From Lentisphaeria bacterium (GTDB lineage Bacteria > Verrucomicrobiota > Lentisphaeria > Oligosphaerales > JAFGRS01): a stretch of 6,268 bases of DNA. The position numbers and the translations under genes were made by a program. The notes beneath the pieces were generated by a model that saw only the letters and a list, made by a program, of their open reading frames with translations, ran no database searches and had not been told where the DNA came from. Of this stretch, positions 5,884-6,268 are shown one piece after another. The stretch spans positions 1 through 6,268 of the forward strand of contig JAFGRS010000523.1 in the NCBI GenBank assembly GCA_016935045.1, written 5' to 3'. Numbering within the stretch: the stretch's first letter is position 1; every line of letters starts with the position of its first letter.

Positions 5884-5951
5884 GTACGCCGCACGCCCGC
5901 TGTACGCCGCACGGTCTCCGGGCGGCAGGCCGCCAGTCCCGCTACGCCGCA
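5884..5951. repeat. short direct repeats containing TACGCCGCA
   Basis: GTACGCCGCACG occurs at 5884-5895 and again at 5902-5913, exactly 18 bases apart. A third partial copy, TACGCCGCA, is at 5943-5951. The second and third copies share a wider context, CCCGCTGTACGCCGCA and CCCGCTACGCCGCA, differing by a two-base gap. They could be repeated protein-binding sites or slippage products. Confidence 0.45.
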
Positions 5952-5997
5952 GGGCCTGCGGACGCCCCCCCCGCCAAGCCGCAGCCCCCCCCCATGT

Positions 5998-6114
5998 CCG
6001 GAAAACGCCCCGGAGGAGCGCTGGCCGACGGACAGTTTTCCGGCCACCGGCGACCTCCCCGCAGCCCGGAGGGCGGCGGCGCCGGATCCTCTCTGCCGGG
6101 GTGGCGTTTTCCGG
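5998..6114. repeat. 12-bp inverted repeat pair (CCGGAAAACGCC)
   Basis: CCGGAAAACGCC (5998-6009) is a perfect inverted match to GGCGTTTTCCGG (6103-6114), 93 bases apart. A third related half-site, GTTTTCCGG at 6035-6043, can also pair with the first nine bases of the left arm. The paired sites are AT-richer than the surrounding DNA. They may be binding sites or arms of a larger structure. Confidence 0.4.
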
Positions 6115-6268
6115 CACGGGAGCAACTGCTACTGCCCGTCTCATCGTAGTCACGACCGTCCCGCCAAGCTCGCGAGGACGCTCGCGCTCCACTCTATTCC
6201 GGAACGGCTGGTCCCTGCCTGGCCCCCCCCCGCGGCCTCGCGGGAACCAATCCTGCAACTGCCTGGAC

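Larger units (their letters stand above)
5340..6268. other. long gene-free region upstream of the ceramidase-like gene
   Basis: About 930 bases with no credible gene on either strand. Open frames exist, including a minus-strand one across 5575-6258, but they read as Arg/Gly/Pro/Ala-rich strings without domains. The region contains a small hairpin CACGGG/CCCGTG (5449-5454 with 5464-5469), the large inverted repeat at 5572-5643, a 7-bp hairpin CCGGCGC/GCGCCGG (5759-5765 with 5792-5798), short direct repeats at 5884-5951, an inverted pair at 5998-6114, and C runs at 5965-5972, 5985-5993 and 6223-6231. The promoter of the ceramidase-like gene should lie here, but I cannot identify one with confidence. 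Confidence 0.6.

Noticed and set aside
5556..6258. Minus-strand open frames of 189 and 227 codons
   Set aside because: They overlap each other in different frames, run through the large inverted repeat and C runs, and read as low-complexity Arg/Gly/Ala/Pro strings without motifs.
1..6268. tRNA, rRNA, CRISPR array or transposase
   Set aside because: I saw no T-loop-like GTTCGA context, no conserved rRNA stretch, no regularly spaced repeat-spacer array and no transposase or integrase motif on either strand.

Overview
The window is a GC-rich (about two thirds G+C by eye) bacterial segment with two confidently recognisable protein genes, both on the minus strand. Long stretches on either side carry no gene I can support. 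The gene pair is a large cytosolic-looking GH2 glycoside hydrolase with a C-terminal amidotransferase-like domain, plus a short 'neutral ceramidase N-terminal domain' hydrolase. From memory this combination is common in polysaccharide-degrading environmental bacteria such as Planctomycetota, Verrucomicrobiota/Kiritimatiellota, Lentisphaerota or Armatimonadota. The sequence alone does not settle the phylum, and no rRNA, tRNA or phylogenetic marker gene is present.

Layout by position, with transcription running right to left. 1-61 may hold the first 20 codons of another minus-strand gene that runs off the left edge; this is weak. 62-872 is about 810 bases without a credible gene but with several stem-loops and a short repeat shared with the 3' edge of the GH2 gene. 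873-3764 is the GH2 gene. 3765-4013 is a 249-base spacer holding a nested inverted repeat just upstream of the GH2 ribosome binding site and a second strong short hairpin. 4014-5339 is the ceramidase-like gene. 5340-6268 is about 930 bases without a credible gene; it holds a striking 72-base near-perfect inverted repeat at 5572-5643, short direct repeats near 5884-5951, a 12-bp inverted repeat pair and several long C runs.

How the genes may work together: a GH2 enzyme removing a sugar and an amidase-fold metalloenzyme acting on an N-acyl bond would fit breakdown of a glycosylated amide such as a glycosphingolipid. This is inference only. The ceramidase-like protein keeps the expected zinc-ligand positions but has Asn where characterised neutral ceramidases have the catalytic Ser, so a real ceramidase activity is doubtful. 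Neither protein has a visible signal peptide, so both probably act in the cytoplasm on imported substrates.

The items most worth a second look are the substituted catalytic serine, the two structured inverted repeats upstream of each gene (3789-3855 and 5572-5643), and a 15-base palindrome that recurs in two different intergenic regions (172-186 and 3903-3917). I found no evidence of a defence system, CRISPR array, transposase or other clearly novel multi-gene system.
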